A model generated the notes under the pieces. The model made no database searches and had not been told where the DNA came from. It saw only the letters and a program-made list of their open reading frames with translations. A program made the translations under genes and the position numbers. This document shows positions 1 through 10,440 of a stretch of 43,500 nt of DNA, one piece after another. How positions within the stretch are numbered: the first letter of the stretch is position 1; each line of letters starts with the position of its first letter. Source of the DNA: Chrysomallon squamiferum (taxonomy: Eukaryota; Mollusca; Gastropoda; Neomphalida; Peltospiridae); NCBI GenBank assembly GCA_012295275.1, contig CM022672.1, positions 22,734,976 through 22,778,475 of the forward strand, given 5' to 3'.

Positions 1-4
1 AAAT

Positions 5-285
5 GAAAGAGTTTGTTATTTGATTATATATGGCCATTTTTAAATACCACTAAATTATATAGCTCTTTTAATGTCTGATATTTATGTTTACCAGATGAAA
101 TCAACTGTATCACATGCAGTCTGAAGATGGTGATTTTCAAAATGGTGCTCATTGGTAAATGGGCATATTTATATTTGACTTAGTCATTTTAATATTTCAC
201 TTAGTAATATTAAATAATCAAAAATAACTAAATCAAAAGAAAATCTTGATATTATCACTGAGTCTGTCTCCCAAATCTGTTATCA
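5..285. repeat. Diverged segmental duplicate, left copy (pair at 11702-11975)
   Basis: This stretch aligns along its length with 11702-11975 in the same orientation, with substitutions and small indels. It begins in the shared gtttgat/tatggccat region and runs to the shared tattatcact. The best conserved part is 95-154. With the pair 4130-4290/13804-13955 and the A1/A2 IAP remnants, it shows that about 0-6 kb and 11.7-16.9 kb are two diverged versions of one ancestral block. No protein-coding gene can be supported here. Confidence 0.8.
95..154 (+). other. Exon-like conserved island, copy 1
   Basis: A 60-nt segment is preceded by a pyrimidine-rich tract ending in ttaccag and followed by gtaaat, so both ends look like splice sites. 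One frame is open across it (two leading bases, 19 codons, one trailing base) and reads E-I-N-C-I-T-C-S-L-K and onwards. The other two frames have stops. The copy at 11791-11850 keeps both splice-like borders and the same frame, and the segment is better conserved than its flanks. I do not recognise the peptide. It may be an internal exon of a gene lying mostly outside the window, or a chance conserved patch. Confidence 0.3.
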
Positions 286-411
286 GTTTTGTAGCTAATT
301 ATTTCGTTGCAAAGATATCAATTGTGATTGGATCAGTTGATGAAATAGAAATTCTTAAGAAAAAAACCCCTAGTGATTTAGTATCGAAATATTCATGTTT
401 AATGGTGTGTA
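246..411 (-). repeat. Dispersed repeat copy with minus-strand coding-like frame (pair at 43078-43174)
   Basis: Positions 315-411 match 43078-43174 in the same orientation. Read on the minus strand the two copies give similar peptides: HTIKHEYFDTK...LGVFF...ISISSTDPIT here, and HTIRQEYFDSK, a stop, LGFY...ISVSSTDAIT there. The changes are mostly conservative (K/R, T/S, I/V). That pattern suggests a fossil of a coding transposable element on the minus strand. I do not recognise the family. Confidence 0.5.
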
Positions 412-600
412 TTTTAATGAGTGGATGGGTAGGTGGGTGTGTATACATACATACAGGCACATACCCGTAATTGTGTTATATATCTATATATATTCATTGT
501 TGTCATTGGTGGTTATTTTAATAAATGTATACTAGTAAGTAGCTGTAAACAGTAATGCATATAGATATATGTATGGAGTGTTTGATTTAACAACATGATA

Positions 601-653
601 AACACACACACACACAGACACACACACACACAGACACACACACACACACACAC
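601..653. repeat. (AC)n microsatellite
   Basis: An interrupted AC dinucleotide run with two agac interruptions. Confidence 0.95.
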
Positions 654-725
654 CAGTAATAATATACACATACAAAAAATTCCCCTTAAATAAATTAAAC
701 CAGTGGTTTAAAAAATAAATAAATA

Positions 726-726
<1 letters not shown>

Positions 727-783
<57 letters not shown>
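727..783. repeat. (AAT)n microsatellite
   Basis: A near-perfect trinucleotide run flanked on both sides by short AAAT tetranucleotide runs. Confidence 0.95.
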
Positions 784-1456
784 TTATAATAAATAAATAA
801 ATATAAACAACAACAAAAACAAAAAACAATTAATTATATCAATATTCATAATCAAGAAGTTAGCTGGGACATGATACATCACATTATCAGTCATATCCAA
901 CAGATTACTGGACTATTTTACATAAAAGTCAGTTTGAAAAATGTATATAAAATTTAAATACAACTTTATCTAGGTAGCAATTATTTACGCCAATATGGAT
1001 TAAAAAATTAATCATAGATTTAATATAACAGATACAAAGAAACACACACACACAAGCATTAAACACATGCATACCTATATAAATACACACATACACATAC
1101 ATACACATATACACACACATTATACATTTACATACTTATATCTATTTATATACAAAAATAGATACATACTACTACTAATTGTTATTATTATTATCATTAT
1201 TAAAGAAGACGGGGGGGAAAAAAGAAGAAAGAAACCAATAAAATCTAAATTTTATAAAAGTTATATATAAAATTGAGAAAATAAACATAAACCTGGCTTC
1301 TTTTTAATTTTATTTATTCATTATTATAATTCTTTTTCTTACTGTTCTCAACATGAATGTAATAGTAAATGTAAAACAGAAATAAAAGTATTTTACAAAA
1401 ATCAATATACCATTAAAACAAATGTAAATAAAGAAACTAACAAAAATAAATAAATA

Positions 1457-1493
<37 letters not shown>

Positions 1494-2159
1494 GAACAAC
1501 AAAATAAAACCTAAATAAAATAATAATAAAAAAAGAAATAAAACAAAACAAAATAACAACAACAAGAGCACACACACACAAACAAATCACTTCAGCCAAT
1601 GATCCTGACTCATTTGTATAACACTACTTCCAACTTCAACCTACCTCTCTCTCTCTCTTCTTCTCCTTTCCCTGGCAAAGTCTGAGACTGGGTCCGAGAC
1701 AGGCATGCCTGAACCTATATTTGGTGGACATGAGCATGTTAATAGAGTTCACATACACATTGCACTCTGGCTCTTGACACTGCAGGAACTTAAACAATTG
1801 TTAGTGAAGATAGGCTTTTTTTATAGTTGGTTAACAGTGGTTTCACATATGTGCTACAGATTAGCTAAGATCAGCAATTAATTCAGGTTTATTGCTTTCA
1901 TTTTAATTTGTCTGACTCTGTTGTTTATTCCTTGAACAGTGATTTTATGAGTATCTTGTATTTTAATAGCGAGTTATGTATGTGTGTATATATATATATA
2001 TTTATATAACTACCAAATTACCAATATCACATGATCCACCCCTTTCCTCTGCTTACACAAAGAAAATATTGCACTTAACTGTATGTTAGAATGTTACTCC
2101 TAAACAATATATTACTGAAATATTACTACATTTTAGAACTTTCACATTAATCCTTGTCT
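784..2159. other. Non-coding AT-rich stretch
   Basis: I see no gene here. It contains CA-rich tracts around 1040-1130, an (AAT)n run at 1445-1492, poly-A-rich patches and a short (TA)n at 1988-2002. The open frames that cross it are made of repeat codons and are not credible genes. Confidence 0.7.
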
Positions 2160-3250
2160 TTTCGGATCATGTGGAATCTGCTGGAAGACTGTCCCCATCA
2201 CAGAGATACTCTTGAATATTATTATTCCTGTAGCAAATGCTTGTTCAGCAATAGCATTTCAATGGGGTTGATTTTAAGTAACGAACCATATGTTGTCTCT
2301 CGACAGTAACATCAAGTCTTTTTTTTTAAAATATTCTACGATGTTGAAAACAATGAAATTAAAATTGAGAAAGAACCATAATGCTAGGTGTCAAAGGTAA
2401 GGAAGCCACTAGAAAGTAGAGTTAGGAAAATCATCAGTCATGAAACTGAGACCATTAACCATTGTACACAAATGTATTTTGCTGCCAATCAAGATTGGTT
2501 GCTCACAGACACAAAATGTACTAAAAAAAAAAAAAAAAACCTTTGTTGCTTCATGATGGATCAAAAACAACAAACAAGAACATCAGACTGACTGATACAA
2601 CTGTTCAAGTTTCAAGTTCACAGGTCAAGATGGAAGGTCAGTTCACAGACAAGAGTGCTTTTCCTTTGCTACTTTCATCAAGAAAAAGAACTCTTGATGT
2701 TGAATAAAAAATTGAAATTTGAAAAAGAAGTGCAGACTCTGATGAAAGAAAGAATAAAACTGCCAGGATGTCACTTAAAAGAACAATGCACAGAGTTAAC
2801 TGATTTAAATAATAAATGAAAACACCTGTCAGCGAAATTGAAAAATCAAAATAAAGACAATATCAAATTTAAATGATCGTCATGATGAAATGATTATAAA
2901 TTTCCTTCATCCAACAATATATATATATATAGGTTCTTTGCAGTGCAGTGTTTTTTCACTGGTCATCAAAATGGGACGTTTGCAGATTTGATGAACAATG
3001 TTGTGCTGCCTCTGCAAGGAAATTCAAGGAAAATGTGGACTTTTTCTGAATCCTATCTAAAGTTATCAGATAAGAAATACTCTAAATAAATTACTTATTT
3101 TGGATTAGAAAATATCTGACATTGATTGGAATGACTCTGGAGCAGGATACCATTTGTATATCAGATAATCTGTATATCAGTTAGTAAAACACAGTTACTT
3201 GGTTTACAAGAATGTGTTGTTAGATATTACTTTAGAGGTTAATGAATTAG
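2160..3250 (+). pseudogene. Possible decayed coding sequence, unrecognised
   Basis: Between about 2390 and 3080 the plus strand has runs of amino-acid-like composition in shifting frames, broken by stops and frameshifts. Examples are a frame near 2577-2700 reading N-I-R-L-T-D-T-T-V-Q-V-S-S, and a lysine/glutamate-rich frame at 2700-2870. A 17-A run at 2523-2539 and a (TA)n at 2918-2931 interrupt it. The pattern suggests an old degraded transposon or processed copy, but no catalytic motif is visible. It could equally be non-coding. Confidence 0.2.
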
Positions 3251-4129
3251 ATAATCTGACAATACCCACGGCTGTATATATAAAGAGTACAAATTATATA
3301 CTACAATGTCATTGCTCTGACTGATTTTTGCTTCAATATTCATAACATCTGCTGTGACAGAATTTTTATATTTATCTGCCTTCAGATATGTGTATTTTGT
3401 TTGCACTCTTCTAAACGTTTCTGAAATTAAAGTAAAAAAAAAAAGAAAAAGAAATGAAGAAATTGTTATTAAAAAAATGTACTGATTATGTTCCTCCATC
3501 CAAATATTTATCAATTTGTCAATATGTTTTGTGAAATTAAATGTTTTGAATGGTTTTTTTTTTTTTTTTTTTTTTTTGGGGGGAGGGGGTTGTATGTGTG
3601 TGTGTGTTAATAATTTCTTTTTGCTTTTTATTAACAAGTGGTTTATCTACAGAAATATTGCAGAAACATTATATGTTAAAATAAACTTTATTTTCCAAGG
3701 CCACAGTCAGGTAAGTGTTATTCAGAAAAACATCACACTCTGGGAACATGTCCTCTGCCACAAGGTCTACAATACTGTAAAGTCAGAGCTATGTACTAGC
3801 TACAAATCATGGAACATTTAGCCGAATATCCTTGCCGATGTTCACATAACACATAAATTTTATATATACACACATTATTTTTTCCCGCGGCCTCGCAGGT
3901 GGTAGCAGGAGTGTTCTGTTTTCGATCACTTTCATCGCAGTTTGGAAGTCGTTTTCCTGAAGTCGGGTGCTCTGTCTAAAATCGTCCTCATCCTCATCTG
4001 TCTAATCCTGCATAAAACAGAGAAAATGTGCATGATCATATTTATGAACATTTAACATTACCTTTTTATTTATTATTTTTTATCGAGGTGAATTGCATCT
4101 AGGAAAGAGGCGATGCGCATGCGTTTATT
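3251..4129. other. Non-coding stretch with a small GC-richer patch
   Basis: This holds a 23-T/G run at 3555-3590 and AT-rich DNA. At 3885-4012 there is a GC-richer patch whose minus strand has a good pyrimidine tract ending in tttatgcag, followed after a stop by an open acidic frame (T-D-E-D-E-D-D-F-R-Q). It would follow the A1 donor in phase only if a second AG were used. I do not call it an exon. Confidence 0.4.
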
Positions 4130-4290
4130 TATAGGTTTATTAAACGACCTATCACTGATCCAATGAGAACAGCTTGGGGATAACATTGTCGTTGCTACCA
4201 CGTGATTAAAAATAATTTACACTGCTCAACTTTACATGGGGTTTGTTCCACGCACTAATCACAGAAGGTGTAAACGCTAAGGCATCAATA
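4130..4290. repeat. Diverged segmental duplicate, left copy (pair at 13804-13955)
   Basis: It shares aggtttatt, caatgagaaca, ttgctacca, tttacactg and tttgttcca in the same order and spacing with 13804-13955. This is the second anchor of the block duplication. Confidence 0.75.
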
Positions 4291-4491
4291 TATTGATGGC
4301 CATATATGGATGTAATAATATGACGTTTCAAGTATCTGGGAATGCTGGGGACATAAACAAAAAATCAATAGGTTCGCCCGCAAAGCCTGAATTAGCACAA
4401 AATTACCATCTTTTTCTAGGTATGTTACAAAATGTTCAAAATTATTATATTCCTAAAACATTAAACATCATTAGAAAGAGACAGAGAAAAA

Positions 4492-4492
4492 A

Positions 4493-4534
<42 letters not shown>
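4492..4534. repeat. (AAT)n microsatellite
   Basis: A perfect trinucleotide run of about 14 units. Confidence 0.95.
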
Positions 4535-5317
4535 CATATTCAAGTGACACCAAGATCTCTGATAGCACTGATACGAAAAAAAGTCACGAATTTGTATCGG
4601 TACAATTTGCGGGTATTTTTCCTTCGTAATCTGAGAAAGTGTGATACGTTTCTGTCATTTTGAAGCATAAACACTGAATATCTCATATAGCTTAAATCCA
4701 CTATATATGCATTATATTAAAATGAAGCTTTTTATGAGTTCTAAACATGTACTGTATTTTTAAGCAAGTTGCTAATACTCTTGAATTTTGATTAATTAAT
4801 TAATCGAACTAATTAGCTGAAATTTTATCGTATGTCAATGTTTGTCAACACGGGTCTGATCCAATCAGAAAGCGGGCTGATAAAGCGTGTTGAAATTGAG
4901 TACGGTAGTAGCTAGTAGTACATCTATATGGGAAACATATTTTGATTGCTGAACTAACCCAAGATTTTACAGTGATCGATGACTTTGTTTAGGTTTTCAG
5001 AAAGCTTTTTTTCATCAAAACGTTGGTAAGCTTCTCCGAGATCAATATTCAACAATCGAAAGCGAGGTTGTAGCAACATGTGTAAACTATGTCATCAAAC
5101 TTAATTTCTTTAAAAAGATTTTTCAAATGGACCGACAGAAACACTTTTGTTCAAGTAGCATGTTGTGTAATAAAAAGCAAATGTTCGTCTTTTCAAAGCA
5201 ATGTTTGTTGTCATAAAAGATTTTCTTCTAATTAAACAAAACAAAAAACAAAAACAAAACAAAAAAAGAAGAGAAAAAAATCATACCCGTTCACTCAACA
5301 ATACATATGATACTAAC
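4535..5317. other. Non-coding stretch downstream of A1
   Basis: I see no gene and no RING-coding exon on the minus strand, although this is where the exon after the A1 UBA donor would be expected. It contains a short TTAATTAATTAAT run near 4792 and an A-rich patch at 5235-5280. Confidence 0.6.
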
Positions 5318-5920
5318 CTGATTTTCTTGAAGTTCCAAAACAGCTTCGAAGAGTAAAACTGCACTTGGAAAATCAGAACCATCTTTGCTTTTCCGATTAT
5401 CAACAGCCTTTTGAATGAGTTCAATAGAGTATCCCATTTCCAAAACTGCCTGGATCGCTGGGCTGTAAGCGTAATTACTGCCTGAACTATCAGTGGTTAT
5501 TGCTGCGTGAGTCACGGGTTTTAAAAAACCGCTGTTGTCGGCTTCAATGCAACTCTTTTCAACAACATTCGTTTTATTTTCAGTAATTTTCCTTATTTCG
5601 TCAATGTCCATTTTGTAAGCAAATTCACAATTCGTAGCCCATTCTTTTCCAACAATTGTTGGAAAATCATCGACTTCGCAGTCGGTCAGTTGACAGTGAT
5701 AACATCTTGTGTGGAAAAATCCGGAAGGAGTCAAAATGCCGGGTTGCTGCAAGGCCGGTAAGAATCTACGACAATAGCACAACGTTAGTCCACCCCATCT
5801 TGCAGGATCGGCCGATCCTAAACAAGCCGCAATCCTCTTGAGATGCATAATTTGGAGAAACTGTCGCCTCCATGTCGTTTGCGATAATAAAAGCCACACA
5901 CTGCTCTTTCGCAGCACCAA
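5318..5920 (-). pseudogene. IAP copy A1: scrambled BIR plus intact-looking UBA exon
   Basis: What is seen: the minus-strand frame ends in a UBA domain (about residues 135-200, ...QAVLEMGYSIELIQKA...) nearly identical to the UBA of B2 and A2. It is followed by a consensus donor CAG|GTTAGT at 5318/5317, so a further exon (RING in the family) was once spliced on. Upstream the BIR is rearranged. A fragment of the BIR2 zinc region (GSADPAR) comes before a second BIR2 piece (LQQPGILTPSGFF). The GSADRA segment is missing from the second piece. The zinc-ligand histidine (VHKEWATNC in B1) is glycine (VGKEWATNC). BIR1 and the original N-terminus are absent. Family knowledge: BIRs need C-C-H-C to hold zinc, so this BIR should not fold. 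Inference: a pseudogene fragment whose UBA decayed last. It could still encode a UBA-only peptide if transcribed. Confidence 0.8.
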
Positions 5921-5983
5921 TCACAATACAGGCAACGACGATGCTTGATGTCCATTCGTCAATTGTTACTTGATTACAAATCA

Positions 5984-5993
5984 GGGGAATTCC
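5984..5993. promoter_or_regulatory. kappaB-like palindrome upstream of A1
   Basis: GGGGAATTCC fits the Rel/NF-kB consensus GGGRNNYYCC. It lies in a stretch (minus strand from about 6010) whose sequence agtaacataattcggaattc is also found upstream of B1 at about 19839-19858. So part of the ancestral IAP promoter survives here. Confidence 0.45.
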
Positions 5994-6041
5994 GAATTAT
6001 GTTACTAAAATTAAACCAGCCTTTATTTGCTGAAATATAAA

Positions 6042-6536
6042 TTCACTGGTACCTTGACTAACAAATTTAATTCGTTCCGTGACCCATCTCATAACTCAGT
6101 TTGTTCCCATATCAAATCAATTTTCTCAACTGAAATATCATTAATCCGTTCCAGCCCACCCAAAAAAAAAAAAAACCCACTCGTACTGCCTAGCCAAGTC
6201 GACTACATGCACACCTCGCTCATGTTTTTCTATGATTACATGTTAATTCAATGGACATCATCCGCTTCTTCTTCTCAGCACTGTCCTTTTCATTCACTTT
6301 TTTAAGATTCATGGTCAGAAAAAAGAAAATTGGCAGAATACAGCTCAAAACGCGAACACAACACAACAGAGATGCTTCCACGGCCAGTTAACCACGTGAG
6401 ATGCGGGATGCTGGCTGGATGTTGTTAGTTGCGCCAGCTAGCGGCGGCGTTTCTGAAGCTCGCTCGAAACTCAGAGTAAAACTTCGACCAATCGACAGTT
6501 CGTAACTCGGAAAACTCGTAAGTCGAGCTACCAATG
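6042..6536. mobile_element. MITE-like element with imperfect terminal inverted repeats
   Basis: The left end reads ttcactggtaccttgacta. The reverse complement of the right end reads ttcattggtagctcgactta, so the ends are imperfect inverted repeats. Just inside are the motifs aattcgttccgtgaccc and ttcgtaactcgg, typical of a widespread class of small non-autonomous DNA transposons. No transposase frame is present and the exact target-site duplication is unclear. It sits immediately upstream of the A1 promoter remnant and separates it from older flank. Confidence 0.6.
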
Positions 6537-7404
6537 AAGTTTATTTAGTAATAAGACGAACATCAATTATATTACTATTATATAAATGTCGATAGACTGT
6601 ACATGTTTTACATATTTAGGAAATGAATATTCACAATTTTTTTTATACAGGCACTACTCACTTAACAGTCAAGTTCAGATCAACTTGGCCTATAAGCCGT
6701 ACCCATATTTCAATACATATATACTGAAGTGGGTTTGCATCAATCATGAGGAGATTTTAAAAAAAATGTTTATTATGTCTTTTTGGATGATTTCATTAAA
6801 CTGATCAACAAATTTTTTACTGTCTGCATTTGCCGTCGCACCGCTGATATTCCAATTATTATGAATTAAGGAGATGAACTGTGACTTCAGTAGCATGCAG
6901 AGGGGGGCTGAAGGAGCAGTGGCTCTGGGCATCCAAATGGATAGGGGAATCCACTCAGAGAAAAGAACTTAATAAATTTGGTTGGTTTATATTTAAATCA
7001 AATAAAGTGCTTATTTCATTTTCATCTGTGTTTACATATTCAAAATATCTTCCTTTCTGATAATATTTCTCAGTACTAGGGCTCATACTTGAGTCTTTGG
7101 GGCATACAATCATGGAGCTGGCCCCAGGCATCACCAGACCTCTGCATACTACTGCATGGCTTGCCGTAAATTTACTGCCTGCTGGAATTATTCAAGGTAT
7201 GCTTTTTTTCTTGTATATGGTCATCAAACCAGATGGCCAGTAATTTCTCCATTTATGAGCAAGGCTTTTCCAGTGTCTACATATTATTATGGCTTTAAAT
7301 CTTGTCGCTGACACTTTGACATTTGTTGACTTCATTTTCATCTCAAGCAACCAATAATGATTGTAACCGAGATCTGAACTGTAGTCTAGTCTGCTCCAAA
7401 ATTT
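6537..7404. other. Non-coding stretch, possibly retrotransposon 3' sequence
   Basis: There is no supported gene. The moderately GC-rich patch at 6880-7150 could be decayed retrotransposon sequence on the minus strand, because it lies below the reverse-transcriptase remnants, but no motif identifies it. Confidence 0.4.
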
Positions 7405-7775
7405 AGTTGGATTGTGTGCTACCGTAGAATTTATGGAGTTAAAACCATTCAAACTGTAGTATGTGTACTTGATAAATTTGCATTTAAAAGTGCATAAACG
7501 TTGTTGAAAATACAACTTTGCATTTAATAAACATTTAAATGATTTCATACTTTATTTTCCTTACAAGATAGGCATAACAGTATATTTACTTTAGCTGGAT
7601 TTGAATTATTATTATTATTACTGTGTATTTGTATGTCATCATTCGAACAAGGATCAATTATTATATTGGATTAATGCAATTTTCATATCCATGGTATCAG
7701 CAGTTGTAGCAGTTTAGCTACTTTAAGGATTGTGGCTTATAAGCATTTAAGTGCTACAATATTATAAGTCAGATT
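7405..7775. repeat. Direct repeat, copy 1 (pair at 8705-9110)
   Basis: It shares gtagaatttatggagttaaa, taataaacatttaaat, actttattttccttacaaga, aaggatcaatta and cataagcatttaag-like words in order with 8705-9110. Each copy lies on the downstream (minus-strand 3') side of a reverse-transcriptase remnant. It is probably the 3' part of the same retrotransposon present twice. Confidence 0.8.
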
Positions 7776-7797
7776 TTCCCAGTGATACTAATTTGTG

Positions 7798-8115
7798 CTA
7801 ATTAAATATGAATTTGGGTCTGTTTATGCTGTCAAAGGCTTTCCTGTAATCAACAAAACAATACAGATTCTTCCTGCTACTGAATTGTATGATTTGATGC
7901 CCTGCTTCTTTTTTGGTAATTTGCACCACAAGTTTAACAAGGACACAAAAAATCAAATCTGCCTCAACTGAGCTTATTTCTTCCTGGACAGGCACAGTAA
8001 ATGAATATGACATAGTGTGCCTTGTAGATTTTCTGAGAAATTGGACTTCATAGTCCCCATTATCAACTTTTAGTTGTGTGATTTCACAGATGTATTGAAC
8101 AATGCTCTTCATCAG
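7798..8115 (-). mobile_element. Non-LTR retrotransposon remnant, RT motif A
   Basis: The minus-strand translation contains NLYCFVDYRKAFDSINR. This is the reverse-transcriptase motif (F-V-D-Y-x-K-A-F-D) with its catalytic aspartate, as found in CR1/Jockey/RTE-type LINEs. Upstream sequence in the same frame (...EISSVEADLIFC...) does not give a clean RT domain, and the rest of the polymerase is missing. A dead 5'-truncated or rearranged copy. Confidence 0.75.
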
Positions 8116-8704
8116 CTCTGCTTATAATTTATCTTCTGTCCATGTCCCGTTCTTCCTTTCTAGGCATTCTTTTTATACCAGATACAGCAGTCTAGTCTAT
8201 CCTGAAGAAAAGTAATACCAGTAATTAATTACCTATCAAATAGCATTGATTTAATAGCTATATATTCCTCTGAAATGCAGTGGGATTCAGTGAGCCACCT
8301 GCCCATGGTCCCCAACACCACTTTCATTATGTTAGCCCAGTGTGCCAAAGAACCACATGGCTGATCATCTAAAACTGTATTTAGAAGTCAAAAGGAATTA
8401 CTAACAAAAAACACAAACCTTTACAGAATCTATGAAATGTGTATTATCACCTCAACATTAAATTAACAAAACATAACAAAATTACTCAAGGTAGTCAGTA
8501 ACCTACTTTTTAATTGGTGTGTTGATGGACTGTTTAAAAGCTCTCTCAACAATATGGGTGAAGACTACATGTATAGTATTTCCATTGATGGTGGATAGAT
8601 GTCACTACCATTTTACAACCAGACGTTTATGGGGTGGCTCAAAGGTCCCCAGTTTCCCCTACAGACTGAGATCTCAAGTATAGTACTCCAGTTCGCCAAT
8701 ATTT
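8116..8704. other. Non-coding stretch, probably retrotransposon-derived
   Basis: No gene. Slightly GC-richer patches at 8280-8370 and 8590-8700 lie between the two reverse-transcriptase remnants and are likely degraded element sequence, but no motif proves it. Confidence 0.35.
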
Positions 8705-9110
8705 ACATTAACAGATTGCATGCTATCGTAGAATTTATGGAGTTAAATCTATTAAAGCTATAGTATGTGTACGTGATAACTTTTTATTTAAAAGTGTATA
8801 GACATTGTTGAAAATACTACTTTTTAATAAACATTTAAATCTTTTTATACTTTATTTTCCTTACAAGATAAATATAAGAGTATATTTAATGTTGCTGAAC
8901 TTGAATTATTACTATTATTATTACTGTGTATTTGTATAACAACATTCAATCAAGGATCAATTATACTTTTTACCATTAATTACTATATTTGATTAATGCA
9001 ATTTTGGTATCATGGTAACATATCATTAATGAAGAGGTATAATTTTTGTTGCAATTTATTTACTTTAAGGTATGTGGCTCATAAGCATTTAAGTACATAC
9101 AGTATTATAA
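8705..9110. repeat. Direct repeat, copy 2 (pair at 7405-7775)
   Basis: Same sequence as 7405-7775 with substitutions and small indels, including the run actttattttccttacaaga and the following AT-rich tail. Confidence 0.8.
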
Positions 9111-9825
9111 ATCATATAAAAATAATCATCAGCATAAACAAACAAATGGATAAGTATTTGGAGAATGGAGAGTTAAACATGTAATGCATATTTTAAATAG
9201 TTTCTTATGTTTCTATTCTGAACATACAGAAATTGTATTAATTTAAAACAGACGGTCTGTACTTGATAAACACCTTAAATTATTAGATTTTGTCTATTTC
9301 TTGAATACAGTGATCTGACATGGGCATGTTAACACATTTTATAAATATTGCTTGATTATTAACTTGCTGATTACACCATACATCTCCAAATCCTAAAAGA
9401 AAATACTAAATGCTATGCACGGTGGAGCCTGTTGAAAGATACCTGACTTTGTAACACATCATCAGTTATTGATTTCAAGATGAAATACTTTGTTTCTAAA
9501 AGCTTTAACTTATAGTTACCAATTCTTAATGTACGTATTACATGTAAAGGCAGTCTTCCTAATTCTGTTACCTTTTATCACATTAAATATCATTTTACAA
9601 AAATCCAAATTAACTTTTTCTACATGAACTGGGTTTCCTTATTAAGCAATAGATTGTTACATAGTCTGAGAGTATGACCCATGGTTTTTCGGCCTTGTAA
9701 GGCAGTTAATTTTTGAGGTTTTGTAAATTTTCCACTGTATTTTAATGTTAATTCAAGATAATTAAAATTATCAGCCACTTAGATTATATCATTATTGTAA
9801 GTTCATTGTCTTTAGTGGTAATTTT
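9111..9825. other. Non-coding AT-rich stretch
   Basis: I see no gene, RNA or strong repeat. It lies between the retrotransposon tail repeat and the second reverse-transcriptase remnant and may be element-derived. Confidence 0.4.
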
Positions 9826-10440
9826 TTAAAACAACAATTTGTTTTTCTTTTCTATACTGACATCAATATTCCATTTAGTACTATTATGAGTCCAATATCT
9901 TTTGCAGACAATCAAAAGACACTGACAGCAGCACAGAACTGTCTGCCTACATTGAGAAACAGTGAAATATGTTGGCTCACTAGAACCTTTAAATAACTTG
10001 TACACCTTGCACAAGTCCTGTGTTACTATTGAAAAAGTCACAAAAAAACAGTTTGGAATTTTACATGTCTTTAAGATCCCGTAGATTGATTTAAAGGTAT
10101 GGATACCATTTTGTGCTTTCCTGTAATCAACAAAATAATACAGGTTCTTCTTACATCCCAGTGGTTTCAAGATCAAATAATGAAGAGCAAAATACAGCAT
10201 CAGCTGTACCATAACCAGGTTTAAAACCAAACTGTGCATCTATCACAATATTAATTTTAGCTGACCATTAAGCAGTCTATTATTTAAAACAGAGGTGAAG
10301 ATTTATTCAGTGTTATTCCTGTATAACTATTCAGATTATTAGCATCTTATTTTAAACAATGGAATAATTATACCTTCAAACCATCTATGAGGAAAGTTTC
10401 CACTTTCAAATATAACATTAAACAAACGACATAAAATAGG
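9826..10440 (-). mobile_element. Non-LTR retrotransposon remnant, RT domains
   Basis: Reading the minus strand from 10440 there are three consecutive LINE polymerase signatures in shifting frames. The first is SGNFPHRWFEGIIIPLFK (about 10405-10350). The second is DAQFGFKPGYGTADAVF (about 10240-10190). The third is KNLYYFVDYRKA (about 10140-10105), in which the catalytic AFD context is lost. The order and spacing match the N-terminal half of a LINE reverse transcriptase. Stops and frameshifts separate the pieces. Same orientation as the remnant at 7798-8115; probably the same family. Confidence 0.8.

Noticed and set aside
929-1270. Open frames on both strands over CA/TA-rich sequence
   Set aside because: They encode only repeat-derived Cys/Val/Tyr/His strings and have no homologous partner in the window.
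3239-3821. Overlapping frames on opposite strands around a poly-T/G run
   Set aside because: Both depend on translating the homopolymer; the rest shows no domain or paralogue.
3885-4012. Acidic minus-strand exon after A1 (T-D-E-D-E-D-D-F...)
   Set aside because: The best acceptor (ttatgcag) puts a stop in every frame soon after. Only a secondary AG gives an open frame, and it does not resemble a RING exon.
7192-7548. 118-codon minus-strand frame
   Set aside because: It overlaps the duplicated retrotransposon-tail repeat, and the other copy does not keep the frame.
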